Shown piece after piece: positions 25,359-36,770 of a DNA stretch of 64,000 nt. The stretch comes from Pyrrhosoma nymphula (lineage: Eukaryota; Arthropoda; Insecta; Odonata; Coenagrionidae). The first letter of the stretch is position 1. The number at the start of each line of letters is the position of its first letter. Under the pieces are notes generated by a model that ran no database searches, had not been told where the DNA came from, and saw only the letters and a program-made list of their open reading frames with translations. The stretch is from assembly GCA_963573305.1 (NCBI GenBank), contig OY754327.1, positions 144,500,855 through 144,564,854 of the forward strand, in the 5' to 3' direction. The translations under genes and the position numbers were made by a program.

Positions 25359-25519
25359 GAAGAAGGGTTTCTCGGGTATCCCACCGGGTTAGAGGCTCCA
25401 TGGCTGCCGACGTTTCGAAGAAAAAGCAAAAGCCCTGATGATGAAGAGCGAGTCGTTCTTCGAAACGTCGGCAGACATTGAGCCTCTAACCTGGTGGAAC
25501 ACCCGAGAAACCTTCCTTC
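25359..25519. repeat. Inverted repeat, 64-nt arms, 33-nt spacer
   Basis: The left arm (25,359-25,422) and right arm (25,456-25,519) are inverted copies with 7 mismatches in 64 positions, about 89% identity. They share GGTTTCTCGGGT, GGTTAGAGGCTC and TGCCGACGTTTCGAAGAA. The spacer and right-arm start hold CCTGATGATGAAGAGC...TTCTTCGAAACGTCGG, resembling a hammerhead core. It is probably a foldback mobile element or a retroelement-terminal repeat. No coding. Confidence 0.75.
25433..25471 (+). ncRNA. Hammerhead-ribozyme-like core motif
   Basis: CTGATGA (25,435-25,441) and GAAAC (25,462-25,466) flank a candidate stem II of five perfect pairs (GAAGA with TCTTC). GTCGGCAG after GAAAC can pair with the CTGCCGAC upstream at 25,404-25,411, as stem III would. 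One extra T sits between CTGATGA and stem II, and I see no good stem I. It is therefore a degenerate or only related motif, not a demonstrated ribozyme. Such cores are known from Penelope-like and other retroelement repeats. Confidence 0.3.
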
Positions 25520-25819
25520 AAAATATTCTCCGGGTAACCGTCAGCATCAATCACTAATATGTTATTTGCGTTTGTTTTTCGCGTTATAACCTTATTATTG
25601 TGATTAGTTAACTTTTTCCAAAGGAAAGAACTTTTTGGCGAAACACTGACAAAGCGCCGCATATTTATTACTTTTCGCAGTTTATCTTACGCACATTAAA
25701 CATTAATGCCTACTTTTTCACGAATTAAAGTCAGCATTCCAGACAAAGTCAAATATGTAACACGAAAATCCATGAGGAGTTTTGTTTTGCCTTCTTTCTG
25801 TTCTGCGTCACGTCCGCGA
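25520..25819. other. AT-rich stretch, nothing recognised
   Basis: No features recognised between the inverted repeat and the next purine island. Confidence 0.45.
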
Positions 25820-26450
25820 ATAAGGTAAGATAGGGAGAGAGAGAGAGAGAGCATTTTTGGGAATGATGTGGAGGTGGAGAGGAGAACCTGGCTCCAGTGA
25901 TGCTCTCTTGCGTTTTCACTCTTCCTTTCTACCGCCGCGCCACCCATCGTTGCACGGCCGCCTGATCCTCTCCTCTCGCAGCCTCGACAAGAGTAAGGCA
26001 GGCTAAGAGGGATTGCCTTCGTGGGCACATGCCAAGAGACGACGTCGATAATTATTGACCACCTCTGGATGGAGTGATGGTGTAGGGTGACCCCTGAGAA
26101 GAGGGGGAGGATGAAGAGAGAGAGGTGGGGGTAGGGAGGTAGGTTGGGTCTGGGGTTGAAGGGGGGACGAAGAGGAGGGAAAGGACAGGTGATGGGGTAG
26201 GGGGAGTGAGGTGGGAGAGGGGGATGGGAGTTTCTGAGCAGGTGGGATGAATGGGGCGAAGGATACGAATGAGGAGGCCGAGTAAGATAGAGTGGAAGGC
26301 GGCCTCAAAAAATGAGAGAACAGGGAGGGAGTCGGAGTGTTAAAGGAGTAGGGGTGGGACGGCAGATAAGGGGGTGGGACCGACGGAGTTTTTTGGGAAC
26401 GATGGGGAAAGTGAAGATTTGAATTGGGAGCCGGGGGCCTTTTTTCTCGG
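25820..26450. repeat. Polypurine island with (GA)n
   Basis: It begins with GA repeats at 25,835-25,851, passes through a CpG-containing mixed segment (25,915-26,050), then is almost pure G/A from about 26,080 to 26,440. Open minus-strand frames here are Pro/Ser-rich low complexity. Confidence 0.65.
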
Positions 26451-28074
26451 ATTGCTTCAGGATGAAAGCATCTTCTGCAATTATGTTAGTTGTGGCGATA
26501 GAAATTATAATTTTTTTAGAATCGAGGAGGAAGAATATATTTTTTTTTAAGTTTTACTTTTCCTTTGTATAGGTAAGGTTAACGAACTTCACTTAATTTG
26601 GATAGTTTAGCTCTCACGTTTCATCAAATCTGAGTAGCAATTGCTTAAGTGATCAATGGTATGTCATTATCACGTATGATAATGCGAGCTAAGCACTTGT
26701 TCATTGGCTCTGCAAGAGTGAACTGTGAGAAAAATGTATTTTTTAAATTAAATACTAAGTTCGAATTTGCATACTATATGAGAGTGAGGTGCACATATAA
26801 TGAATTTCATCGTCTGAATATCTAACAAATTTCTTATTTCAATCTGCATGTATTCCACATTATTTGATCCCTGAGGCGTTATATCTGTTTTCTTTCGTGG
26901 GGTGGCACAGGAGGCTTTTAAGGATCGATGTTAAGGCTTTTCAGACAAGCACGACTTTAGTTAAATTCTTTGTCAAAATCAGTACAATGTACAGCATGGG
27001 TCTCAAGTTGTATATGAAGTATTTCCCTTTATGTACATGCTCTAGTGTCAGATGTTCAAAAGCAACTTAAAACGTATGGATGTGAATGCTTTAACCGCAC
27101 TTTTAAAGGAATATTTAGCACTTCAGAACTTTTAAAACGAATGTGAATCTCTTTTTTTTCTTGTACATGCTCCTTCTGCTCATGCTATTTTCTTGTCATT
27201 TGAGGGAACATCTTTTTGAATTTGGAATTTATGAAGTTCTTTCACTAAAATGTCACCGCAAAACAAGAATTTAAGCGAATCAATTTGGTAAGAAAAGAAG
27301 CTGGTGGGCTCTTGGACACGACATTTTTAAAGAATGACGATGATTTGGTCACATGTTAGCTAAAGATTTTCCATAAATATTTATCACTGTCTAAAAAAAA
27401 TGCCATTTTTCTTTCTCTTACTCAAATTAAAAATATAGTAGGTTACAGAAAAGCCATTTACGCAAGAATAATTCGTGCCACTTTTGATATCGTGATCCAA
27501 GCACAAGAAAACTCAGCAACAAATATGGTGGTTTTAGGTTTTAAGTCAAACTGAGCTAAGCTCAAATAAATTTTTTATTTTGAAGTTTTGTTTTTGCTTC
27601 TTAGTGAACACTTGTTCTTGTACGTGTATGTGCGATCTATCTTTGTATTCACTTGCTATGCTTTAGGAAATGACTGCAGCCTTATACTAAGTAGGCTATA
27701 TATTTTGTAGCGAGAACACTCATGTAAATTACGTAAGCAAGGTAATAAAAAGCTGCGGGCCTTGTTTGGCGCTACTGTACGATAGCGTAGATAGGCAAAA
27801 CATTTTCACCGATCTCCAATGACATCATCCCTCATATTAATTTTAACCTCGAAGGGATACGTTTTTGCATCACATCAGAGGGGTCAAGTTTTTTTATCCC
27901 TTTCTCTCGGCCAAGAAACGTGATTCGTCGCGCGCATCTCCTTATTCCCTTCTCTGAAGATGTAGTGTATATATTTTTTCTATGCGTAAAGAGCATCAAT
28001 AAAACGAATGGCAACGGTAGCCACGAAAGAAATACCAATTACTTGTAGAAATCAATCTCTTAAATTGTTTCTTT
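26451..28074. other. AT-rich stretch, nothing recognised
   Basis: AT-rich DNA; no recognisable genes or repeats. Confidence 0.5.
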
Positions 28075-28975
28075 GATGAGAACTAAGAGTTGAGGGAGAG
28101 GAAATGAGAGGTTGGTGGGGGTGGGGGGGAAATGTGGAAACGGCCGTGAAGAAGTATTGAAAGAGGCGGTTCTGAGGATTGAGAAAGAGGGAGGAGGTGG
28201 AGGAGAGGAGGTGGGTGGCAAAGAGTGGGAGTGTGGGGGAATGAAGTGTGTGGAGGGGAGGTGAAACGGGAATGTTGAGGAGCGAGGCCCAGAGTGTGGG
28301 GTGCAGGGAGAGATAGGGAGAGAGCTTGCTCGAGGGAGGGAATGGGATGAAAAATGAAGGAAAGGACGTTTAAAAAATTGTACTAACCTAGCCTCGGACA
28401 AGAAAGTGGACGAGGTTCCCATCCTCCTGATCTTCCACACACACACATCCCCTTCGAGCTCTCCTCCTCTCCCTCCCTGAGGGCATTCACCACCCTATTT
28501 CTTCTCTCTCTCTCTCTATTCTCTTCCCTAACCCCGCTCTCTTATCCCCTTGCTTTTTCCCCAAGTCCCATCCCACTCTCACCCTCTCTCTCTCTCTCTC
28601 CGTACGCACCCCCCCTCCTCCCTTCCTTTCATTATCGGATGGGAGGTCGGTTAGGTATGGTGCATGCGAGGAAACGGTCGGGAGAACTGGTGTGTGGGGG
28701 GAGGAGGGAGGTAGTGAGCGGGGAGAAGAAGGGTCGCCCGTGGAGGAAGGGAGGCTCCGGAGTTTGAAGTGTAACAAAGTGGAGAGAATCGCAGAGTGCT
28801 TATTACTTACCACGACGTCTTCGGAGGATACGTGCGTCCGCCTGCGTGTGCGTGTGTGTGGACGTCTCTCCCTCTCCGAAATACTCGCCTCTCTACTCCC
28901 TCCCCTACATTCCTCCTCCCTCTTGCACTCTTCTTCCCTCCAGCATCTCTCCACCTCGGCTTCCATCATTTAACG
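28075..28975. repeat. Composite purine/pyrimidine island with (CT)n
   Basis: 28,080-28,370 is purine-rich on the plus strand. 28,430-28,630 is pyrimidine-rich with CT microsatellites at 28,504-28,518 and 28,584-28,601. 28,680-28,775 is purine-rich, and 28,860-28,970 pyrimidine-rich. The strand bias thus flips four times within 0.9 kb. Overlapping low-complexity frames are not taken as genes. Confidence 0.65.
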
Positions 28976-29674
28976 CACCTCTGCGTCGATAGCTCGCACA
29001 TTGAATCCGCCTATGCCGCCGCCGCTTCAGTTGTATAGCTATAACGTTTTGGAATTTCCCTATGAAAAATCCTGTTTTCCCCTTAAATTTCACGTAATTT
29101 CATGAATTTCTTCTTGGTTTTACCTAATTTTCTAATTGGGCGTAATAATTCTGGGGTAGTTTTCACAGCATCACGATCTTAGTTGCTTAAAAGGGCATTG
29201 TGTTGTTTTGTGTAGGAACCTGAAGTCGGTCATTTTGGCCTATATATAATCATTTATGCTTCGTATTAAGTTATTTATTATTGCGTCCAGATTTTATTTT
29301 CTTTGCTCATGCTTGTATCGAAGCAATTCAGGTAATTGTTGGATTGTATATTGTTGCAAAGTTTTCTATGCATAGGCTGCCGTATTAATAAACACAACAT
29401 TTAAAGTTGTCCCTTATACTTAGGTTTAGTAAAAAACTGCTTTTAACTCTCTGAAGTAGAAAGTAATACACCAATTCTCTTCCGCTGTTTGAATGTCTCC
29501 GTGCCAACTCCCATGTCAATGCAACATAACGTCATTCCCAAGATTTATTTTACGGATAGAGTTGAATAAATGAGAGGATGATTTAGGTGTCCCAGCAATC
29601 AAACTAGTAATGGATTTGGTGCCAGTTTTCCTGGTGAAAAATAAAATTCCTGCGCATGGAATGGGGGTGGATAT
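28976..29674. other. AT-rich stretch, nothing recognised
   Basis: CpG-containing for the first ~60 bases, then AT-rich. No features recognised. Confidence 0.45.
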
Positions 29675-30130
29675 CGGTGTGTGTGTGTGCTGTCGCCGCC
29701 GCCTTATACGAGAGAGCGTGCTCACGACACAGCGCTACACGAGTGTTAGATCGCCTCTCGTCTCGTCCTCCTCTCGCTCATCCGTCTCTCTTCTCTTTCC
29801 CTCCCTCTTATTTTCAAACCCCTTGCTCACTCCTCCATCCTCTCTTTCTCTCCCCTGAGCGATGGATAGAACTGTCTCCCGCAGTCGTATATAACTTAAG
29901 ACGCCCGTAGTCGGCGCCCACGGTCGCTTGGCCACACCGACAATGTAACATTTATCAAGGGATAGCGCGCCCTGACCCCAACTCACCCTTATGCTCATCC
30001 CCCCACCCACCCCGGTTCCTCTCTTAGACCTCCACCCACACCTCCGCTCCATCTCGCCGTGGCATTTTTTTCGTCATTCCACCGTCCGCAATCCCCGTCC
30101 CAACGCCTCTGTCCTCACCTTCTATCCAAC
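29675..30130. repeat. (GT)n followed by pyrimidine-rich island
   Basis: GTGTGTGTGTG at about 29,679-29,690, then C/T-rich sequence at 29,750-29,860 and 29,970-30,130, with a CpG-containing mixed segment between. Confidence 0.55.
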
Positions 30131-31930
30131 TTCAACTCCCTGATTGGAATTTTTGACTCTCTTAAGTATATGTAGGCCCAAATATGCGTCCTACCTGTCC
30201 TCCACACCATAGCTGCAAACTCTTTTACCGCTCACCGGGGTTCTTAATTGGGCTAAATATGTGAGGAGTACAAAGAGAAATAGGTGGGTACTCCCCAAGT
30301 TCTCCTAGCTATTCAACCCTTGTGCGTAAAAAAAACTCGCCCATGTATTGCTAATGTATTGGCTCCCAAAAGCACCAGGAGCATACATATCCATTATGAC
30401 CTAACAACATTATGGGTGTAAATTTAAATTACGAAGACATATGTACCTGAAATTACGGATTTACATTGAGTGTAGTCAGTATGTTGACATGTAATAAGCT
30501 TCAATCCCCTTAAATAAAAATTGCATCATTTTGAACATCTCATTCTACGGAATTGTATCCCTTAAAAAAGGTAGGATGTGTATAAATATCCCAAACACTG
30601 CTAAGAGAAGAGAGCGTTGAGGCACGTTTTAGCGAACCAATTGCCCTGTAGATCACATCTAGCTGTTTCCGTTGATTCTGGTGATTTTACGAGATTGGCT
30701 ACCAAACGAAATGTGAATTATGAAGAGTCCATATAAATGTATAAATAAAAAGCATTTTTAATCGATCTCTAAATGTGACGGTTGAAGAATATTAGTTATC
30801 TGATGATCACATGTATACCATATTTATATTTACCCAGTTCTGAGGCTGACTTGCGCCATAATCGTTCTGTTATGGGAAAGGAAAAAACAACTTCCCTCTT
30901 AAGGTCTTCGATAGCGAACGAATTCCTCAGTGAAGTTGACAATAATTAAGGCAAGTAGTTATTTTTACATAGGACTTGAGCAAACATTTTGCATGGATAG
31001 AATTGAATTAGGCCGATAAAATCTTGTAAGGCTATTTCACCGTTTAAATACATATCACACTTCGAATTACTCTTCTCAAGTTCGCCCCTACATAAGAAGG
31101 TGCTCTTGCTTCACGCAGAGCCTTCTTCCCATTTAAAAGAGTCTTTTGCTTGAGCTAAAGCCTCACGACTTGGGGTCGCAAGCTCCACCCACGTGCTGAT
31201 GAGCCGATGATTGTTTCCATACGTGATCGAGTGGTCCTGTTTTCCTTGCGCGCTCCACATAATGTCCTGTCCGACCGACCCACGCCCTCCACCCGCTCCA
31301 TCCTCCTTTTCTAATGCATTGGAAAACACCTTCGCTGTAGTTAAACGGCTCTCTTTACGCTTCGATCCACTTGTGTGGTCTTGAATGCATCAGCAACATA
31401 ACATCAAAATGACAGATTTGCTTTTATATTTGAAACGTGCATAGTGGATGATATTTTTCTATCTTTGGAAATACGTCAAGGAAACAGTATCTTATTTGTA
31501 GTCTCCTCCCCAGGAAGATTGTTTCCGTCGTAACAAATATATCTGACAGCCAATTAAAAATATGATTTTAATGACACATTTCTTTACTGCACTCTTCTTT
31601 ACCGCTTCTCTCGAGCTACTCAACCAATTATTTATGTATTGAGGATCAGTTTCTGCAAAGTCACTCCACATTCAGTCTTCTATGGACGTGGAAATCGGAC
31701 AATCGCATTTTCCGAAGAGCTCAAGCTATTCTCAGGAGAAAAGATTCACTTCCATTACAAATGTTCAATCCTTCATTTCATTGGATAGTTTGAAAAAAAA
31801 CCTCTTCTTCCATATATTTTATCAACTCTACAAAATAAGGGCAAATGTCATGGTTTTACATTTGCCTATGCTTACACATTTTAGAAGTATTTGGTAATAA
31901 TCATGTATCATAAAGACATTATTCTTCTAC
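30131..31930. other. AT-rich stretch, nothing recognised
   Basis: No coding or repeat boundaries recognised up to the LINE fragment. Confidence 0.5.
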
Positions 31931-31934
31931 TTTA

Positions 31935-32202
31935 TTGAAGTTATAGGCTTCTTAAGAACTTCCTCAGTCTTTGTCTTCTATCTCTTGCGTGGATATCCGA
32001 GAGATCTTCTGCCTCTCGCTCTATATTTCAATACTTGGTTGGGTATTCTTCCTTAATCAATTCTTTCTACGCATACTTTCCATCTATTTCTGTATTCTTG
32101 TATTGTTTCGTAGATGCCTTGTACGCCGAGATCTTTCCTTACATCCGGATTTCTTCTTCTGTCGTTCGTGTATAGCCAGCAGCTCTTCTTGAAAATGTCA
32201 AT
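31935..32202 (-). mobile_element. LINE 3'-end fragment (reverse transcriptase C-terminus)
   Basis: On the minus strand this reads RRAAGYTRTTEEE, then in another frame NPDVRKDLGVQGIYETIQEY, RNRWKVCVERID, a stop codon, GRIPNQVLKY and RARGRRSLGYPRKR, then a stop. 'DIR.LGV..I...I.EYR.RW..H..RM...RIP...L.Y.PRGRRS.GRPRKRW' is the usual C-terminal layout of insect endonuclease/reverse-transcriptase LINEs. Breaks are a frameshift near 32,150 and the nonsense codon after ERID. The 3' end lies near 31,935, where the minus strand has AATAAAG. The 5' end is truncated at the foldback described at 32,149-32,260. Confidence 0.7.
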
Positions 32203-32260
32203 TCAGATTGACATTTTCAAGAAGAGCTGCTGGCTATACACGAACGACAGAAGAAGAAAT
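32149..32260. repeat. Perfect 54-bp foldback palindrome at the LINE 5' junction
   Basis: Arms 32,149-32,202 and 32,207-32,260 are perfect reverse complements over 54 bp, separated by a 4-nt loop (TCAG). The left arm is the 5' end of the truncated LINE copy on the minus strand. The right arm repeats the same segment inverted, and its plus-strand reading gives the same TFSRRAAGYTRTTEEE peptide. Sequence outside each arm differs. Confidence 0.9.
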
Positions 32261-35125
32261 GACAGATGCTTGTAATTTTTATTCAATAGCTTTTATCCTG
32301 GTTGCCCTGTTTGCTAATTTTACAGTTCTTGCTTTGTTATTCTATGGTGAATTTCCATTGTTTTATAAAATATTATTAATATGTCTTTTTCACCTTATTT
32401 GTATAGTTCACTGTATTGTACCGTTGATGTAGTTGAAACTCGGCATTTTCTTATGTTTGTCTATTTCATTGCTATATAATAACGTTTTTCCAAGAAATGT
32501 AAAGGGTGTGAATTGTTCTATTTCTTGGTTGTTTAATATTATTTTTGATTTGACACGTTCATTGCCTTTGAATACTATTACTTTGGTTTTGTCGGTCGTG
32601 ATCTTAAAAATGTGCAGTTATGAGAAGTTCAAAATAGTCTTTCTGGAGTGCGTTTTCGTCGCGGAAAATTAAATACATTTACTGTCGTTAATACTGAACT
32701 CAGCAAAAAATATGTAGAACTCACTTAAGTATGAAACCTATGAAACCTATTTTTTCCGTCGTTTCTCGGATGATTACGGCTTTTGATTTGTTAACTAAAT
32801 GGTTTCCGCCTGCTATGAGATTTAACCTTGCGATACTGTACCGTCTCATGTTTCAGAAAGCCGAAGACATGGGGAAGGAGAAAGAGAGCCCTGGGCCACA
32901 CACATATGCGCTCACAAACGCCATCCATAACCGATGGATGGATGGAGTGCGTTGGCAGTGGTGCTTGTCTTCCATCTCATAAAGTGCTTGTCTCTTTCGC
33001 TTAAAGTAATCGGCGTCTAGCAAATGATAAATCGTTCGGCCATCTCTCCAATGCATTTTTAAAGAGGTACCTTGGAGTGAGCACCAGCTACCGTCCGCGA
33101 CTACTTTGTGCTTATTAATAAAAATGTGATACTCGTACTCAATGACTATTGTTTCTCCCATACCACCCGCACGTCTCGTATCGTGAGCACTAATGTTAAA
33201 TTATGTTTTTTGCTATAAATCTAAATGTCTCAATAACAGATGCCTCCTTCATTAATTATAATGCCAAATGAATAGGAACAAACTATGCTGCTAAAACATT
33301 CGGTTCGTCATTTAAAATGAGACAAATAGTGCAGGGGTTGTTTAGATGTGTCAGTGCATATACGACTCTTTGGATATCCTCATTGTTAAACTAATTTCTA
33401 TTCCATTTAATTTGTGGGGCAGAATAATTCAGATTTTATCCTCCACCACAGTTTCTAATTTCTCTCATCCACTCCTCAATTCCTTAGCCCCCTGCTGTAA
33501 AATATAGCACCTTTTGGTCGTAATTGACCGATTGAATATTTAACGCGGAGAAACCCCAGGGTTTCTGCACCTCTCACAACGATCGGCAGTTGACGTATAA
33601 ATTTGAAGGTACGACAGGCAGGTCATTGCCGGCACAGCGGGGAGGAGGCTGGAAAGGAATAAAAAAAGAACGTGCGGAAACGCGGCGCTTTCTTTTCACA
33701 GCGGTCCCTCTATCAATGTCGGACTTGCCAGCCACCGAGTTGCATGACGGGTAGGGAACGATTAATTAGAGTGTCAGACCCGGATGTGGGAGGAGGAGGA
33801 GGCGTAGGCGACAGGGAGGACGTTGAGGAGTGTGTGTGGAGGGCGGAATGGGAGAGAGAAATGATATGATGAGCTCTCGAACACCTCTCCTCTGCCGTGT
33901 GTCTCTCCTCTTATTTCGAGCGCACACCCTCCGGGGAGGACTGGCGTCAATAGCCTTTCCGGCGTCGCGGTTTGGTGAGAAAATACTATCTTTCATCGAG
34001 GATAGCATGGCACACAATGCCCACGTACGTGATTAGATCGACAGTAACGCAGTACCGACAACCATCTGTTTGGCCACGAAAATCGACGATTTTTATCGAT
34101 AGGTAATGAATACGTACATAGCCTAATCTTCTTACGATTTTCTACTGCTATTTAAAAAAAAATGAATTAACCTTCCGGATCGGAAGGAACATCTCCTTAT
34201 TATAATACCCAATTATGGGCTGCAAGGCATTGCATCAGTAAGGCATATTTCTGTTGTGCCGAGGGATTGACGAAGCGGAAGACTCATCATTAGCCCGTGA
34301 TGGTGTTGTTAAACAAGCCTCAAGGGGACGAACAAAATAATACACCTGATACTACAACTACTAATCTGAATCTGATAACAACCACTAATCTGAAGTTATA
34401 ACCTTAGCTGGAAAATATAGCTGCATAGATATATAAGTAAAAATGATCTCTTAAGATATGCAATGACTTTTCTCCCTACAGTCAAGGTTTTGGTCAAACA
34501 AGGCACTATATGTGCGCACTCTTAATTCCTAAAGTGTATGCTAATGTGTGCATATTATGTGAAGCGTATCCAGCGTTATCTGATATTCTACCGAGGAAGC
34601 TTAAAGGTTTGATGGGATTTATTATAATATGAAATAGGGTTATTGTTAGCTACCATTAAATTCTAATATAAAATATTGAGGCCCGATATTGTTTTATTAC
34701 TTTACATTTTCTGGCAGTAAAAGCGTGTGGATATGCTGTATCTTTGACAGTGTTTACGTTAAATAATCAGTCTGAAGTCATTTTCAAAACCAGAACTCTT
34801 AGCTAACATCACATCTACGTAACTGCCAAGTCATGTGTGTAGGAACGTTAGCCATACACTAAATAACTAGGTTTAAATGGTATAGAAGCGTCTGGGATAT
34901 CGTCAGTTTTATTTAGCATAAAACCTCGTTAAGAATCCCGTGTTTCTCTAAAAGTAAAGCTCAAGTTCTGTCGTAAATCCATTCTCGGCAGAAAGATATG
35001 ACAAACATTCTCGTTGGTGAAAATAATGCACATTACGTATGAAAGTCTGCGTGGAAAGGGAGATGCCGTGAAGCGAGCTAAGGAGAGTGAAGTCCAGTGC
35101 ACCGGGTCCGTCGCTTCGCAGTCGG
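32261..35125. other. AT-rich stretch, mostly nothing recognised
   Basis: AT-rich. A GC-richer patch at about 33,560-33,970 contains G/A-rich words (33,785-33,860) but no recognisable gene. No other structure seen. Confidence 0.45.
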
Positions 35126-35460
35126 GTGCCCCCGGCCGCCACCTCTTTCCCGCTCCTCTCCCACAGACCTCAATTAAGAAACCCTCTTCACCCTGTATCT
35201 CCTCATTCCACTCATTCGCCCCCTCCTTCAAGGGGCCACCAAACTAATTCACGGAAGAAATATCTATCTATCCATCTGCTAGCTATCCCAGGGTCTGTCT
35301 GACTACTTTCTCATTCCGCGACCTCCGCCCAGACGTCTTTGCTCACTTCCTCCCTCCTAGCCCTCTCTACATATTCGCCCATATTCTTTCCCACCCACTC
35401 CTTCATTCTTCTTACCCACCATTAGCGCTATCTTCCACCTTTTCTCCTGCAGTCCCCCAT
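35126..35460. repeat. Pyrimidine-rich island
   Basis: C/T-rich on the plus strand, preceded by a CpG-containing segment (35,095-35,140). No gene seen. Confidence 0.55.
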
Positions 35461-36104
35461 CCTCAGTTAACAGCTGATTTTCTTCCATATGCCTTAGTTT
35501 GATATTACCATATTTGATAAGCTAGGAAATTTCATGTTACTACTTCTAGATATTACTGAGGATATTGAATGTATCGTTTGTTGCTTAAAGCGTTTACATA
35601 GATCATTATCTAGTCAGAAACACTCGACATTAGTTTTAGTTTCTTTTCCTCTAACATTGCACATCAATTTTCTACCTTCACCATAGTTCGCGGTCACATT
35701 GGTCATTTTACTTTTTGGTTACTTTTTGTTTGTCCTTACCGTAGCCGTCTGATTTGGCGATCCTCCCTATTTATCTTCTTTTAGGAAATTTAAATGAGAG
35801 TGGTGAAAATTATGGAAATTGTTTCTGCGATTGGAGGAGACACGTCGATGTGCAGCAGACTTAGGCTAAACCATGCTAGCCAAGAAAAAGCTTCCTTAGC
35901 ATATTTGCATTGAAGCTATTGTTGGATTTTTGTAGTCATTTTCCTCTTAGGATAGGGGAGATTTAAAAAAAATCCGCTTTACGCCCTATTACAACGAATA
36001 ATTTTTTTTCTTTTCCCGTATTCAACCATTACCAGCCAGTCGGCTGGCTCTTTCATCCTTCAAGTTCTCGCTTGAAATTGATTATTCCCTTAGCCTATCC
36101 TTCT
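35461..36104. other. AT-rich stretch, nothing recognised
   Basis: No features recognised. Confidence 0.45.
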
Positions 36105-36770
36105 CCCCTCCGCTGAGGAAACGCTTATCTTACTCTTTTTTCTCCTCCTCCACTTTCCCCTCCTCTCCCTCACCCACCGTCCCCATTCTTTTCTGCTCGT
36201 TTCCCCGCTCCCACACCCCGCCCCCACTTCTCTTTCCCTCTCTCTCTCTCTCTTACACTCTGCCCCACACCATTCCTCATCTTCTCACACCCTGACGCTC
36301 TTTAACAGGAATTGTCTTTTGATCATTAATCTGCCCGACATCCACCGCCTCTCTCTCTCTCTCTCATTTCGGTTTCGTTTCGCTGGCTTTCCCTTATGGT
36401 TTGTTCTCGCGGGGGCTCCCTCTAGGCGAGGAGGGACTCGTCCACCGCCGCCTCGAGGCGCTGTCTTCGCCTTCGCCCTCCGCCGCGTGGGAAGTTATTT
36501 CGCCTGCTCCTCTTTTTTCATCCTCTTTCCGCTCCTTCGCTTCCTTTTTCATCCCTCTCTACTTCTTACTTCCTCTCGCCATCCTTCCCTTGTGGGGATA
36601 GGGCGAAAGGAGACGAGGGAGTGCACGCACGAGGGTAGGACGATGTCGGCAAAGGGACGAGGGAAAGAGAATGGAGTGAGAATGAGAAGGGGAGAGAGAA
36701 GAGAGCGAGGGAGATGACCCGAGAAGATACGTATTCTTTCTTCTCCCGCCCCTCCTCCCCTTGCGCAGTG
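36105..36770. repeat. Polypyrimidine island with (CT)n, ending in purines
   Basis: C/T-rich at 36,105-36,600, with CT microsatellites at 36,238-36,253 and 36,349-36,365. A CpG-rich core lies at about 36,405-36,495, followed by a switch to G/A-rich sequence at 36,600-36,725. Confidence 0.65.
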
